DNA of 64,000 nucleotides from Takakia lepidozioides (taxonomy: Eukaryota > Streptophyta > Takakiopsida > Takakiales > Takakiaceae), in assembly GCA_030704615.1 (NCBI GenBank), contig CM060731.1, forward strand, positions 52,204,001 through 52,268,000, given 5' to 3'. The translations under genes and the position numbers were made by a program. Positions 34,151-46,470 of the stretch are shown here, one piece after another. The notes beneath the pieces were generated by a model. That model searched no databases. It was not told the DNA's origin and was given only the letters and a program-made list of their open reading frames with translations. Within the stretch, counting starts at the first letter, position 1; every line of letters begins with the position of its first letter.

Positions 34151-34478
34151 TTAGTATGTGCCTGCATCTCTCGTCGTTTCACACTCACATGTGAGTCGTT
34201 TCGCCCTTCGCACTGTTTCCGAAAGAGTGAGGCGCAACGGGGCCTCGGCGAGTGTGGAAGCAAGGAGACGAGCCACAATCCGGCGGCAGAAGATTTGCAC
34301 TAAGTTTTGCGCGCTAATCAAATCAACTACCAATTCCAAAACTAGTTGGAATTAGAATCGCAAACGGACTGATGATAATCCAAGAGTGATATCGCACTTG
34401 GGTTGCTCTTAGAGATTTAGTGAAAGAGCATCGTCATCATTTTTAAGAGACTGTTCTCTCTCCCTCTGTTTCCCTTCA

Positions 34479-35785
34479 ATGGCGCAGAGAGCTATGGCGT
34501 CCCTCACAGCAGCTCTGTCCTTGTCTCCTATTCATCAGTCCATCCCCTCTCGACTGCAATGCAGAAACCCACCAACGCCCAACCAAGATATCTCATCCCC
34601 TCTCCACCCTCTCTCACTTGCAGGTCCTAACAACCAAATGCGGGGAAGGCTTCAAATTACAGGTGCCAAGAATGTGTATTCAGAGCGGAAGGGTGTCACG
34701 GTGTCTGCAGCAGAGCCAGAGATGACTGCTGAAGGGCTTGCGGAATACGAGATGGTGCTGTCCAAGTTAGGCGGCACACAGCCTGATTTTTGGGAGGGTC
34801 CCCAATGGAACACTCTGGGTTTTGTGGTTCAGTACATGTGGGCAGTTGGCATCGTTGTTGCGGTATGTATTTCTCGCGCCCTGTTCCTCCTTCTCTTCCA
34901 GCCGCAGCTGTACCGTTCAGGGCAATGTTCCGCCCTCTCTCTTCCGCTTTGTAATTGGCACTGCTATCATAGGTACAGAACGTCAGTGCTGCAGATCCGT
35001 CCAGAAGGTGCACAATTCCTCATTGGAACTTAAACTTCGGAATCCCTTTGGGTTTGTTGCAGGGTCTACGCGCTACAGCAAGTAGAGTCTAATGAATACA
35101 CATACAAACACGACTGAACATAGGGTGTCGTTTAGGAAGGGAGGGTCAACTTTGGGAAATGTCTCTCTCGCGTCCTCTTCTAGAAACAGTGTGACTGGCA
35201 GCCTTGCAACTGAGGCAAGTTGGGGCTACATCAGCATTTCTTGAGCAGCCTAGTGTTTTCTAGCATACTGTCTATATCAGCTCATCCATCAAACACTCAA
35301 TTCCTTGTAGCTGGCTTGTCGGTGGCTGTGACAATTGGGATGAGGCTCACATACACTGGATGGACTGAAACAATTTGCCAGTTTTGGGGTCTGCCATAGC
35401 CAATATTTGCAGGGAACTGTCAGTGGGTACATCTCTTGTCCTTACATGTCCTTTAGGCACCATACCCGGGCTTGGCCTGAAAAGGCAGGAAGTTGGGCCA
35501 TTATTTTTTAGTACTGAGTATTTTCATTGCATTATATGCTGTTAGAATTCGATGGGTACTGTCTACATCATGTTTGCTGACGCATCCTTACCTTGGGGAA
35601 GGGGATGTCAGTTGGTGGCTTGTGTGGTGGCAGTCAGAACATTCAATTCAGGGGCAACTGACATCAGAAGCACAGCAGTGTACAAAGAGTCCTTGAAGGA
35701 ACAAAGTGGTGGCTTTGAAGAGGACTCTGGAGAACCTTCAGTCTTTGGGGAATCGCTGGAGGAGGCACCCCCAGTCCAAAAGTAG
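34479..35785 (+). CDS. Conserved plastid-type single-span membrane protein
   Basis: Two exons, 34479-34862 and 35612-35785, joined in phase by GT-AG, give 185 residues. The first ~75 residues are Ser/Pro-rich and poor in acid, like a chloroplast transit peptide (MAQRAMASLTAALSLSPIHQ). Then come EGLAEYEMVLSKLGGTQPDF, WEGPQWNTLGF, one membrane span formed across the intron (YMWAVGIVVA + LVACVVAV), the string NSGATD and an acidic C-tail with SLEEAP. This pattern, EGLAEYE / GPQWxxxGFxVQYxWAxGI / GATDFK-like, is what I remember of a small unnamed protein family in land plants; no function assigned. Length and intact frame suggest a working gene. It is flanked by inverted repeats. Confidence 0.75.
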
Positions 35786-36432
35786 CCAACCAGCCACCAC
35801 TGACAACACATGTTATAGATTTAAGGTTGATATGTCATTCCTTTTTATCTGTGAGAGTTACAAGATTGTGTAACGCCATGTAGATGTTGCTGAGGTGTGT
35901 GAGAGAAAGCAAGTTTGCTTGAAAGAGAGATAACATGTTATCCATTGATTGCTGTAGCTATTTGACCAGCTGGGAAATTGTGGAAAAATACATCTGTTTT
36001 TCCTCCCCACTCTCTAGCACAGTTATGGAGTGATGGCATTTCTCGTCAGACCTTATTTTGGCCACCAGTCTGGAGGGAGGAGATAAACTGGTGAGGGATG
36101 TGCAACTTGGGTACCAGATTGACTTTTGCACCATTGTTGGGATAGATAATATTTCAATGTGAAATATCACATGAATGCGATCGGCACAGATGTGAACTTC
36201 AGTACCTTGATGAGTGCGCATGGATGTGGAAGTGTGGAGCATTTGCATCTGTCACTGCCAAACATGTCTGGTAGACCCTGAGGAGAGGGACTTCTGCTAT
36301 GAGATTGACACTAGACTGGTGTCACTTTGCCACAAGAAGGCCACTTGTCCATTGGGACCTGTGGATGGTCAGTGGATCTCAAAGGGGGAGCTTCTATATG
36401 TGTCTGCGTTATGGTATCATATGTCATCAGCT

Positions 36433-37010
36433 GTAGAGCCATTTCTTGCATCACCTGCAAAGCTTTTCATACCTGTGGCTTTGTACATAGTGAGGACAAA
36501 AGGGACTGTTATGTTGACAATTTTCAAGTGTCATGGTTACTAAATCGGCAATGCAATATACCTCATCCTTGTTTAGCAGCCCTTAACAGACCTCCCAATT
36601 CTCTTCTCTTGGACAAAGTTTTCACAATACACTGTACTTTTTTCTTTTCTTCTTTTTTTTTTTCTTTTTTTTTTACTGTACTTTCTTTCACCAGAGAGAT
36701 TATTCACAGCTTTTATATAATGATCAATTTATCTCTAGGGGTAGAATTGATGTGTATGTGCTCAAAGATATTGGTCAAACTGTCTTGTATGGTGAAGTCA
36801 GGAATATTTGTCAGGTGCTCCAAGGTGGTCTTACCTCTCAATTCAAAGCAAAAATGTTACTGCATCACTTTCTGGCTCCTTTGCACTAACCATTTCGAAA
36901 GGTGTAGACCAGGAGCACAATTGTTATCGCAAGTCAAGAGCTCATTCATAAAGAGGGGGCAAAGCAATAGATGTTTTCCCAAGTAGATAGAGGATGATTT
37001 TCATGACTGG
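36433..37010 (-). repeat. Right arm of ~0.55-kb inverted repeat
   Basis: Reverse complement of 33617-34150. It carries an extra T-rich run at about 36640-36675 that the left arm lacks. Confidence 0.85.
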
Positions 37011-38456
37011 AACCTGGTCACTGCCTATGAGGAAAAGTTGAAGCTGACTGCCTGTGTGAACTGTGTGAATCACATCAGGGGTGACGAAGCAGAAATTCGT
37101 TGGCACAGTTTGCGTGCCAGAATAACAATAATACCAAGAAGTATCGGAGACACAGAAACATGAATTTGAAAGTTTGCTTTGACATAATCAAGACACTCTT
37201 AGTAAGCCTGCAGACTAGGGCTTTTGTTCAATTGTTGAGCTTGTCATTGACACGCAAGGGTTTCCTCCCTGATAGAGCCAACCCAGCCGCCTATCAGAGT
37301 GAAGAGGGTGAGGTGTAGAGGCAGATACAGACAGCCAGGTGAGTACCAATTGAAGTTGAACATGTGCAAAGAGAGCTTGCCCCAAGAAGAAGACTGTCCA
37401 ATCAGGTTGGGGTTGCGGTTACAACTTTACGAGACATACTGCTGATTGTAGCGGCATCACAGTTGCTGCCTCAATCCTGAAAGGCTGTGGCACCAAACAT
37501 TGGTCAGTGCAGAGTATGCTAGACCCATCTAAAGTTATTGCTGTTCTTTCGAAACGTAACAAAGATACTACTCTCATATTTGGAGAGCATCCACACATTT
37601 CACAAGGGTTCTGTTTTCTCGAATTTTGCTAGTTACACACAAATCACTGAATTGCAAAGGCGGACCCAATCCCCAATCCATCAACTGCACCATTGAAACA
37701 ACTTGGACGTGTAAAACATGCTGTGAGCAGCCATAGCTTTGATAACAAATTACAACCCCACACTGACCAGGGACCAATTTTTGCTGTATCCATGATGGTA
37801 GACAGTGAGACTAATCATGTTCCCTTCAGCAAGCTTCTGAAAATCCCCTGCTTTCTGAAACTTTCCTAGCCTTCAGCAGAAGCAGAAACGAGATGGCATA
37901 AGATGTTAGGGACTGTCCGGAACATCTACAAAAATGCCACGCTAATAATCTGGGCAGAAAGAGGGACCCCTACTATCAAGAACGCACTGCTGCCAGTCTC
38001 TCCCTGCAGAGGCCTGAGCCTACAAAAACGCATTGTTTCTAGCCCAGCATGCCTATAGGTTATGCAAATATAACTTTCTGTCCATACCTGAGGCACCATG
38101 AGCTATTCAAGTAGAGCACTGTGTAAACTCAAGTGGATCTCCTTCGACTTGAGAGCCCTAATCTCAAAGAGGACATCTCGTAGAAATGATGGACCCTCTG
38201 CAACTGTCACACCAGTAACTTAGATTGCAGTAGTTATTTGTCCATATATGCCATACATACAGGCATAGACCTTAAATCTGCTGTAGACGTTCTACTGCTT
38301 CTGTAGCCAATACACTAGCTTCAACAGCTACTCTGCCTTCACTCTAAACCACCTTAGGCACATAATCTCGCTCTCTCTTATCGCTTTCTCTGTGCAGAGG
38401 ACAACTCCTACCCAAGCCACCACCAGATGCTCTTCGCAGACTCTCCGTCCCATAAT
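37011..38456. other. No gene recognised
   Basis: 1.4 kb with only short frames; nothing supported. Confidence 0.5.
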
Positions 38457-38636
38457 CTACTCTTCAGGTTTCTCAGGCTCTTTGTCAGGCTCTTCCTCCT
38501 CCTCATCCTTTTTTTCCTCGTCATCTTCATCTTCTTCTGGTGGGTCAGTTGGTAATGGTGGTGGCAATGGCGTCTTCATAGGACTGAATTGGGGGAAGAT
38601 ATCAGGCCTCCGTCCAGGCCTTGGCCTATCCCACTC
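38457..38636 (-). CDS. 3'-terminal exon with PRPGRRPDIFPQFSPMK motif and acidic tail
   Basis: Minus strand: acceptor AG at 38637, then EWDRPRPGRRPDIFPQFSP, a Pro-rich stretch (PLPPPLPTDPP) and a nearly pure Glu/Asp/Lys tail ending at TAG. The charged-proline pattern and clean acceptor make it a real last exon rather than chance. Upstream on the same strand, ATG 39805 opens a Ser/Ala/Pro-rich frame (MAALALLPCSSIAYVRSPPC) resembling a transit peptide, which could be the first exon of the same gene; the exons between were not resolved. Family not recognised with confidence. Confidence 0.45.
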   Translation of the reverse strand, partial: EWDRPRPGRRPDIFPQFSPMKTPLPPPLPTDPPEEDEDDEEKKDEEEEEPDKEPEKPEE

Positions 38637-39370
38637 CTGCCAACCAAAATAAAGGCACCTGTATATCAAATGATGAAAATTCCTCACCCTGGCCCTGGAT
38701 ACCCCTAGCCTCTGGTTTTTTCCTTTCTGAAGACATTACTGAGCAAAGGTGGCATACTGCAGTCCATCCACTCCATCCAACCAACCTCAGTCAACCGTTG
38801 TCTATAAGTCAGGAGGGAGGAAGAGGATGAGAGACTTGGCATTATCCTCCTCAAAAAATGACTTCTTGAGATGACCATGATAGCTTCTTGAAAATCTCCA
38901 CTCGCCACTTTATGTCAGATCTAGGTGTGCATCTAGTAAAGCTCTTTCATGCTTAATGGCGGGTTGCTTAGCTGTGGGAGAACAAAGGAAATATAGGGCT
39001 ACAGAAGACTACATCCCACTGGATCTATGGCTTGTGTAGTGGAAACACTTACAGGCCCTGCACAACTACAATTCCATTCCCTTCCCCATGCACTCCCGTT
39101 CTCTCGCTGCTCTCTCTCCTCCGTCGAGAACCTCCATCTCATCTACGCGTTCTACTCGTGCAAACCCCCTTAGCCCAATTCGACTCCAACTACTCCTACT
39201 GCAGACTCTATGGCCAGAAGGTCTCTTTCTGCCTCACAAGCAAACAAATAATATCTCTCTACCTCTGGTACACAGAGACTAAGGAAATAGAACCAGCATC
39301 CAATATTTCGCGTACTCTCCCCTTTTCTCGATTTCTTCCACGATGCTCTATGTAAAATCTCTGTCAGTGA

Positions 39371-39805
39371 TCAGATGATGCAAAATTCAATCTTGGGGAC
39401 ACAGCAAGGCTGAGAGACATGCGGCATGGCAAAGTAGTACACTACTGCATAACCCCACCTCTGTCTCCTTTCCTTTACCCTCGAACGGGAATTCACCAGA
39501 ATACTACAAGGACTCACCAGAGGAAAATCCAGCGGCGACCGCCTAGTCATCTTCTCGTCCTCCGGCGCCATGCCGCGGGCAGCTCCTACTCTCCTCGCAC
39601 ATACTCGCGTGCTAGAGACCCCTCCGTCTTGCCGTTGAGATTCACCAACCCTTATCGATATATAGGTTGCAGTACAGGGAGTGAAAAAACCTGGAGGAGG
39701 AGCATAAGCAGAAATCAAGGTGGAAATCGACGGTACAGGGGAGGTACAAGGAGGAGACCTTACGTAGGCGATTGAAGAACAGGGTAAAAGGGCCAGTGCC
39801 GCCAT
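39371..39805 (-). CDS. Possible 5' exon (transit-peptide-like) of the minus-strand gene
   Basis: From ATG 39805 the minus-strand frame is open to 39371 and starts MAALALLPCSSIAYVRSPPC, hydroxylated and non-acidic like organelle presequences. It is divergently arranged to the folate gene starting at 40260, leaving ~450 bp for a shared promoter region. The 3' limit is arbitrary because a splice donor inside was not identified. Confidence 0.25.
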   Translation of the reverse strand: MAALALLPCSSIAYVRSPPCTSPVPSISTLISAYAPPPGFFTPCTATYISIRVGESQRQDGGVSSTRVCARRVGAARGMAPEDEKMTRRSPLDFPLVSPCSILVNSRSRVKERRQRWGYAVVYYFAMPHVSQPCCVPKIEFCII

Positions 39806-40259
39806 CGTCATCCCAAAACTCACAAACCCAACAACGGGTGCATAATACAGGAAAGGAGACAACAATGAAACGTGTTTGCAGAAGCACCACAACCACACCG
39901 GACTTCGCTGTCGGAGACTTGGCAGTGACCTCGACGCTTGAGCGGATCTCTGTTTTATTGTGAAAGCGAGAGAGACGAGAAGAAACAAGCAACGCTCTGA
40001 TGGCCCTGTGGGCTGACGCTCCAAGGGAATATACTCTTTGCCCGTTATCTTCCCCACACTGCCTGAAAACCCTAATCCTGGGCATCCACTGACCACACAA
40101 AGCTGGTGTGGACGATTTCCTTGGTCCTTGAAGGATTGATGGCGTTTCCGAGAAATTGTTAATGCCTGCGAGAAATTCCTCGAGGTATGCGAAGGCAGCT
40201 TTGCGTTTTGCTTGTGTCACAGATCAACAAGGGCGAGGAGGTGGCAGCAGAGACGATCG

Positions 40260-43025
40260 ATGATGGGGGCGTATGTCAGGGGAGCAGTTCTCCCTCCAGT
40301 GGCCAGGGCGCAATGCCCGCACCCCGACCTCGTCGCCAAGGCGCTGCTATCGTTCCCCATGGCTAGTGGTTTAGCTCTCAGGGGAACCTGGTCTGGAGGT
40401 ATAGTCAAATGTTCGAGCATTTTGAATAATCCTCCAAAGCACATCTGCCTGGGAGTTCTGCAGCTAAAACACTTGGGTTGTTCCTTTTGGGGGTGTGGAG
40501 TGATGTGTATCGAGTTAGTGAGGTGGTGGGCTTGCTGATCTATTGTGCAGGCGGGGGATACCAATATGGGACTGCTACACTAGAGAAAGTGAAAGCAGCA
40601 CGGGGGCTATCAGTGCTGGGATGGAACACTACGGATGTGTGGCAGGGTCGGCACGATTTGCAATCGTGCCAGGCAATACTGCAAGAAGATGGTAAGTCAC
40701 ATTTATTCTGAAACTTTTGGAGAAGTGTCTGTCTCTGGGACCTACAACATTTGCTTCTCTTCTCCCAGCCACAGGCTTTCCCTCTGTGTGTGTGTTTCTC
40801 TTCTCTTGGACGCCATAAATCTCTTCTTTTGCTTCTCTCAGCCGAATGTGTCCACGAAGCACTTAGGCTCCGAGGAGAGATATATGTCTCTTTGGCTGTT
40901 TTGACCTAGTTCAGCTCTTCTTGTTCTGTTCCGAACGTTCACTGAGGGATCAAGCTCTCCCAGACTTTCCAGCCACTCGTTCTGCCTGCTTCCTCCCTCG
41001 AAGAGCTTTAAAGTTGTCAAGATGTCAAGAACTCTGCTCGTCATGATGCAGTTCTCCTTGTTTGTGAAGGAAGTTGGTGGCAGTGAGAGGAACTAATTTA
41101 TTCTGTGCTCTTGATTAATTTATTACTCGCAGCTGCAGTCACAGAACCGACTGCAGCTATCATCGATGGAAAAGCCATTGCCCAGCAAATTCGACGTGAA
41201 ATTGCTAGTGAAGTGGCCAAGATGAGGGAGTCTGTGGGGAAGGTTCCAGGCCTGGCGGTTGTCCTTGTTGGGACGCGAAAGGACTCGGAAACCTATGTTC
41301 GGAGCAAGAAGAAGGCTTGTGAGGAAGTAGGAATTGAGTCTTTTGGTGTCACTTTACCTGAAGATGTAACGGAGGATGAGGTTTTGAGCTATGTAAAGAA
41401 ATTTAACGATGATCCAGCTGTCCATGGAGTACTGGTGCAACTTCCTCTTCCTCGGGTAATCATTCTGATCCTCATTCAATCTTTGATCTTCTTTCGCCTT
41501 CTACATTTAAGGTAGCAAACAGAGGGGGGAGGGACAGACTCAAAAGAGAGATGAGATGTCTGGAGTAGGCAGGAAATTGTATACCTTCTTACATTTTGTG
41601 GAACTTCTTGGGTGCGCAGCACATGAGCGAGGAGAGGGTGGTGGGGGCAGTCAGCATAGAGAAGGATGTGGATGGATTCCATCCCATGAATGTGGGAAGG
41701 CTCGCCATGCAAGGAAGGGCCCCTCTGTTTGTATCGTGCACTCCTAAAGGCTGCATGGAGTTGCTGATGCGATCCGGAGTGGATATGGCAGGGAAACATG
41801 CTGTGGTTATAGGCCGCAGCAATGTTGTGGGCATGCCTGCTGCTCTGCTGCTACAGGTCTGATATGTGACCTATACCTCCACTATTTTCAGCATTACAAC
41901 TTTAACAATCAGGTACTTATTACCTTGCACATTTATGCAATTTAAACCCCTTCAAAGCATAGGAACTCTGCTTAGAATTGTCGGCCATGAATGTTAGTTT
42001 ACAGTATCTCCCTGCGTTTGAGCTGTGCAATGGTAGTTCGCCCTGCTCCTGTCATCCCTCCATCCACTAAGCCCTTTTGTGCTCTCTTTTGTTAAAGGAG
42101 GTGTTATATGCCACAAGGCTATGGTAAGTAAATTCCAATGATATAATTATCCCTCTGTCTCTCCGCTCTCTCCACTTTCCAACCTCAACAAGTTCTCAGT
42201 CTGATTTTAATGCTTGGTGGCAGCGGCAAAATGCAACTGTTACAGTGGTGCATTCGCATACACCAAATCCAGCAGAAATTACAAAGAAGGCAGATATTGT
42301 AATTGCTGCAGCAGGAGTGGCCCATATGGTGCGAGGCAATTGGCTGAAGCCTGGGGCTGTTGTGATTGATGTCGGCATAAATGCAATAGAGGTTGGGTCG
42401 CTATTTTCTTGTTGTATTCTAGGTCACGAATCACTGGTCAATTCAAGTTTATGTGGTTTTCAAATCTCAACTGCTGTTTCCCGTTCCTCTTCCAAACATT
42501 TCTCTTGACGTAGATTTGTTACCGCAATCTGTTTGCACTCGTTGTTTCAGACAGCTATATAGCTAGCTTTTGCAGAGAGTTGTAATTTGCATGGTCCAGT
42601 TTGTCATCTTCCAAGTCATATCAAAGACAGCATGTGGCATAATGAATATGAGTGTGTGCGCGTGTAAGAGAGAGCGCAAATTGTAAGACTTCTAAGTAGG
42701 TCAAACATAATCCCTCCCGATTTTCTCTTGAGATAGTATCTACCTGTTTGATATTGTATCAGTTGCTGTTCTCAGTTTGATTAGGCTCTTAGTTGGCCTT
42801 AGAGAGACAGTTCTCATTGTTTCTGTGATGGTTTGTCTGTGACAGGATCCTTCCACGAAGAAAGGATATCGCTTGGTGGGGGATGTTTGCTACTCAGAGG
42901 CCTGCCAAGTTGCATCAAAAATCACTCCAGTGCCTGGCGGGGTTGGACCTATGACAATTGCCATGTTGCTCTCCAATACAATTGATTCAGCTAAGCGTGC
43001 ATATGGACTTCTGGATACTTGCTAG
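40260..43025 (+). CDS. folD: Bifunctional methylenetetrahydrofolate dehydrogenase/methenyl-THF cyclohydrolase (FolD type)
   Basis: Six exons with GT-AG borders and consistent phase: 40260-40398, 40551-40691, 41133-41455, 41620-41856, 42224-42391, 42846-43025, about 395 residues. The first two encode an N-terminal extension, probably an organelle presequence. The enzyme starts [20 protein letters not shown] and has [14 protein letters not shown] (the lysine of this segment is the cyclohydrolase catalytic residue), [27 protein letters not shown], the NADP-binding [22 protein letters not shown] and [18 protein letters not shown]. These are all family hallmarks. It interconverts 5,10-methylene-THF, 5,10-methenyl-THF and 10-formyl-THF in one-carbon metabolism. 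All six exons are intact and the gene ends in TAG, which speaks for the standard code. Confidence 0.93.
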
Positions 43026-43029
43026 TCTC

Positions 43030-44765
43030 TGGTTGAGGAGACCTCTCCACCAAGGTTGGGCTTATGTGGGGCACCTAATCTCCCTGTCCACAGATTTCAA
43101 GGGAAATATTTTTCCAGGACCCAATGATATGTTCGTTGGGGTGCGGTAGGGGCCTGGTGTTATGGAGTAGTTAGTGGTACTCATTGGATTGTGCTCGCCA
43201 TGGCCTTGTGGCCAAACAGCAACACCCAGTTTGGGAGCACTTCGGGAGCAGTATTGAGTAAAATAGAGAAAGGAAGGAGCTCTTTATGAGGGAAAAAAAA
43301 GGAAAGAGTAAGGAAGAGACCCATGGGACATAGTAGAGAGGCAAATAGAAGATTATGAGGGTGTGACCTCATTGCCATCCATGCCTGAACGGATCAATCT
43401 AAATTTTGTAGTAATTAGAGGTGAACTATTTATTATTACTTCATGGGTTTCCCCACGGGATAGAATTGGGGGATACACTAACAAATATCCAACTAGCATT
43501 GGAAACCAGATTCTTAGGCATTGCATTTAGATTTCAAGTTAATTTTCTGTGTGGCTACCTTACCTTAGGGAAGGGTGATAAAGTAACAGCCAGCATTCAG
43601 ATTACAAACAGTTGACTTAACTTCTAGCTCCATTATATCCACTACTGGATGCAGCCACCCAGACCAACTTTTAGAGGGGACGGTGGGGTTGGGAGGTGTT
43701 GTGCACTTCCAGTTAGTTAACTAGTTAATGGAAAGGCAAGTGATAAATGAGGCCCTGGAGTTCAATGCTTCCTCAGCGGGCCTGCCTGCGTGGCCCCACC
43801 CCCGCCCTCCGCCTCGCACCCCCCTCTGCTGCCGCCGCGGCCCGCGGTCGCAGCGCCTGCCGTCCCCGTGCCAGGTCCATCCCTCGCCTTAACACTGTCA
43901 TACATTCTCACCACTGTCATGCATCCCCGACCTGTATTACAGTACTGTACACATGCATCATGCATGCCCCATGAATCCCTCATCATAGACGCACCGTCCT
44001 AGAGCGCAATCATAGCATAGACATTCAGTTGTCCCTAGGACTTTCCCATGGGGTTGACAGATGTGTGCACTCATGCGGACGGGGATGCTTCGCATGCGAG
44101 ACGTTTTGCTTCACTCTTCACTATTGACGTCCGCTCGTTTTGCCGCACTATTCCTGTTGCTTGAACGCTTCTGTATTCTTCATATTGACCCCGCCCTCAG
44201 TCTGTAGAGAAGAATTTGGAGAAACAAGTGAGACGTTCTTTCCATGCAAAGGATTTCACAGGTTGGTGTCACACCGTAAGTAGTTGCTCTCTTGTCCCCC
44301 ATGTTTCTGCTACACACCTTTGCCGGGGTTAAACGAAGCAGCCTCCCGAGTGTGCGCATTCAGAGATTTTATTGTTATCATTTCCTGCTGTCGTTGATGT
44401 TATTGGCCTTCTCTTCATATTCTCTGGTAATTTGTATGGCATTGCCGCCGTTTGCCGGGGTGGCGGGGAGGTTCAAATCCTTTTTCGTTTTTGCTTTAGG
44501 GTTTCACTGTACATACTGTCTTTCTTCTTGTAGCACTATTGCACGCGCCTGTAGTCCATTCTGTTTTCCCTGTCGATTTGCTGCGTCGCTCTTAGATCGT
44601 TGTTTCCACACTCCGAATCCCGTTTACTTTCAGAAGCTCGCTTTTACCATTTCTCTTGCCGACACCTGTGGTGGAGGCGCTCCACTTGGTCTTGCGATAT
44701 GGTCAAAAACTCGACCATGGTGGAAGCCCATCGGGTGTACTAGGAGGAGTACGAAGACAACGACG
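43030..44765. other. No gene recognised; GC-rich island at 43780-43880
   Basis: A short GC-rich, proline/alanine-coding stretch at 43780-43880 and a CpG-containing promoter-like region near 44040-44500 are visible, but no frame looks coding. Confidence 0.4.
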
Positions 44766-44799
44766 CTACCGCGTGAGCCGGGCGCGTGAGCGTGTGAGC

Positions 44800-44925
44800 G
44801 TACGCTCACACAACGATGACGTGGCGTGAGCCTACGCTCACACAACGATGACGTGGCGTGAGCCTACGCTCACGTAGCTGACGTGGCACTGATGCTGACG
44901 TGGCGTGAGCCTAGTCCAGGTCATG
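44800..44925. repeat. 32-bp tandem repeat with GTGAGC/GCTCAC inverted motifs
   Basis: CAACGATGACGTGGCGTGAG at 44811 and 44843 (step 32), followed by two further shortened GACGTGGC units. Each holds a GTGAGC-x4-GCTCAC palindrome. Confidence 0.8.
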
Positions 44926-45028
44926 CCACGTCACCACAAAGAATGTGGGCCTATAACCGTGGGGCCCCCAACTGCTGATATCACCACATGAAGGTGAAAC
45001 GGATGAAGGGTTTCGGGCTTTCCTGGAG

Positions 45029-45268
45029 TTCAACCTTCTGCTAACAAGAGCTTCATTTCCTAGAACTGAAATGAACGTTGTGTTAACACGAGGTTGTTTT
45101 CCTGGAACTAAAATCAACATCGTGTCCACACGAGGTTGATTCGGAGAACTTCATGTCAACCTCGTGTTAACACGACGTTCTTTTCTTAGAACTAAAATCA
45201 ACCTTGTGTCAGCACAAGGGGGATTTGGGAAACTCCAAGTAAACCTCGTGTTAACACGAGGTTGATTT
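45029..45268. repeat. Hairpin array with core GTGTTAACAC
   Basis: Six palindromes of the type CAACCTCGTG-TTAA-CACGAGGTTG at about 45029, 45073, 45115, 45157, 45207 and 45242, spaced 35-50 bp by AT-rich linkers with TAGAACTAAAATCAAC-like sequence. Confidence 0.85.
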
Positions 45269-45467
45269 GATCATCTGTCTATCTGAAGGTAGTTTCTTGT
45301 GCTTGCTAATGAAAACAGAATGACAGACCAATGCGACAAATGCATTGACCCACGCATAGCAAAGATATTAGACGACATACATTGAGAGACACTGGACTTG
45401 AACAGTCATTCCATTATAAGTTGTAGTCAAGGAAAACACAGATTTCGGAGTATCAAGTAAATGCTTT

Positions 45468-45800
45468 CTATGGGCTTGTATCCCGCTGTAGAAGTGTGTT
45501 GACTTCGTTGAAACTGATAGTGGCTTGATGAATGAAGAAGTCCCGCTTTGGATCACAAACCATCCTTCTGAAGAAGACGAAGTAAAGGTGTTTGCACGGT
45601 ATGAACTTCCCTCTCTTTCCCAAACTACTTGAAAGCATACCAACAAAATCAGGACAGGTACAATTTGGAAAATTGGAAACAGTGCCTATTCTATTTAATC
45701 CCACAAACCCTAAATGCCTGGCAGCCATGGAACTGTTGAATGCTCCCGGTGCATCATACAGTGCCAAGAAGAAACCATAAGTTGCAATGTGCCTTTCCAT
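45468..45800 (-). pseudogene. SWIM zinc-finger C-terminus of a MULE transposase (remnant)
   Basis: The frame shows NFPNCTCPDFVGM, then KFIPCKHLYFV, i.e. the CxC...CxH SWIM signature, followed by FIHQATISF and LLQRDTSP. The same strings in the same order close the larger transposase at 53992 (NFPSCTCPDFVTM, KWVPCKHQYYI, FIHQATLGY, LLQRDTSR). The catalytic domain is absent. SWIM fingers are a usual C-terminal DNA-binding part of MULE transposases. Confidence 0.75.
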
Positions 45801-46179
45801 GAATTTTCTGCTTCCTGATTATGCCAAAGCAATGGCACTTCACGCGGCCGAGTCCCTATCCCCTGAATTTTTACTGCCCGGCCGTAGGTGTAGCCAGCGT
45901 AGATCCGGAGTTCTTAAATACTTAGACTTAGATGCAGAGGAAGCGGGGATACATTGTTCTGACTCTGAGTCAGACTGAACTATGTTCTTTTAATATTCTG
46001 TTTCATCCTCTTTGGAAAACGTTGAATCCCCTTCCTCCACCGTAGTTGTTCCTTTGGAAAGAAAAATAATCAAAGAATCAACTACCATTTAAATTGCAAT
46101 ATGTATGAATCCATCTCACAAACCTCCCTCACTCTTGTCATTTCCATTGTGCTTTCATCTACAGTGTATTCATGCGTGC

Positions 46180-46470
46180 TCCATTCATGAATGTTTTCCT
46201 TTGTTCAACATCCATTGTACATTCATCCTCTGTACTCTTTAATCCACCCCACAAACCTACCACACTCATGTCATATACGTTGTGCATTCGTCTAAAGTTT
46301 TAGTCATGCATCTTCCTGTCATGAATGTTTCCCATTGCTCAACATCCATTATACATTCATCCATTTGACTCTTATCCATCCCTCATTCATCCATCTACAT
46401 TCATTTTTCACACTCATCCATTTGTTTATCATCCAACTGTACATTCATCCATCCTTTATTCATCTGTTGC
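46180..46470. repeat. CATTCATCC-rich low-complexity region
   Basis: Irregular repetition of CATTCATCCAT and TTCATCC strings; no coding sense. Confidence 0.7.

Noticed and set aside
38392-38652. Serine-rich plus-strand frame
   Set aside because: Antisense of the acidic tail exon (Glu codons read backwards as Ser/Phe).
43747-44002. Proline/alanine-rich frames in a GC-rich patch
   Set aside because: Low-complexity composition on both strands with no motif or splice support.
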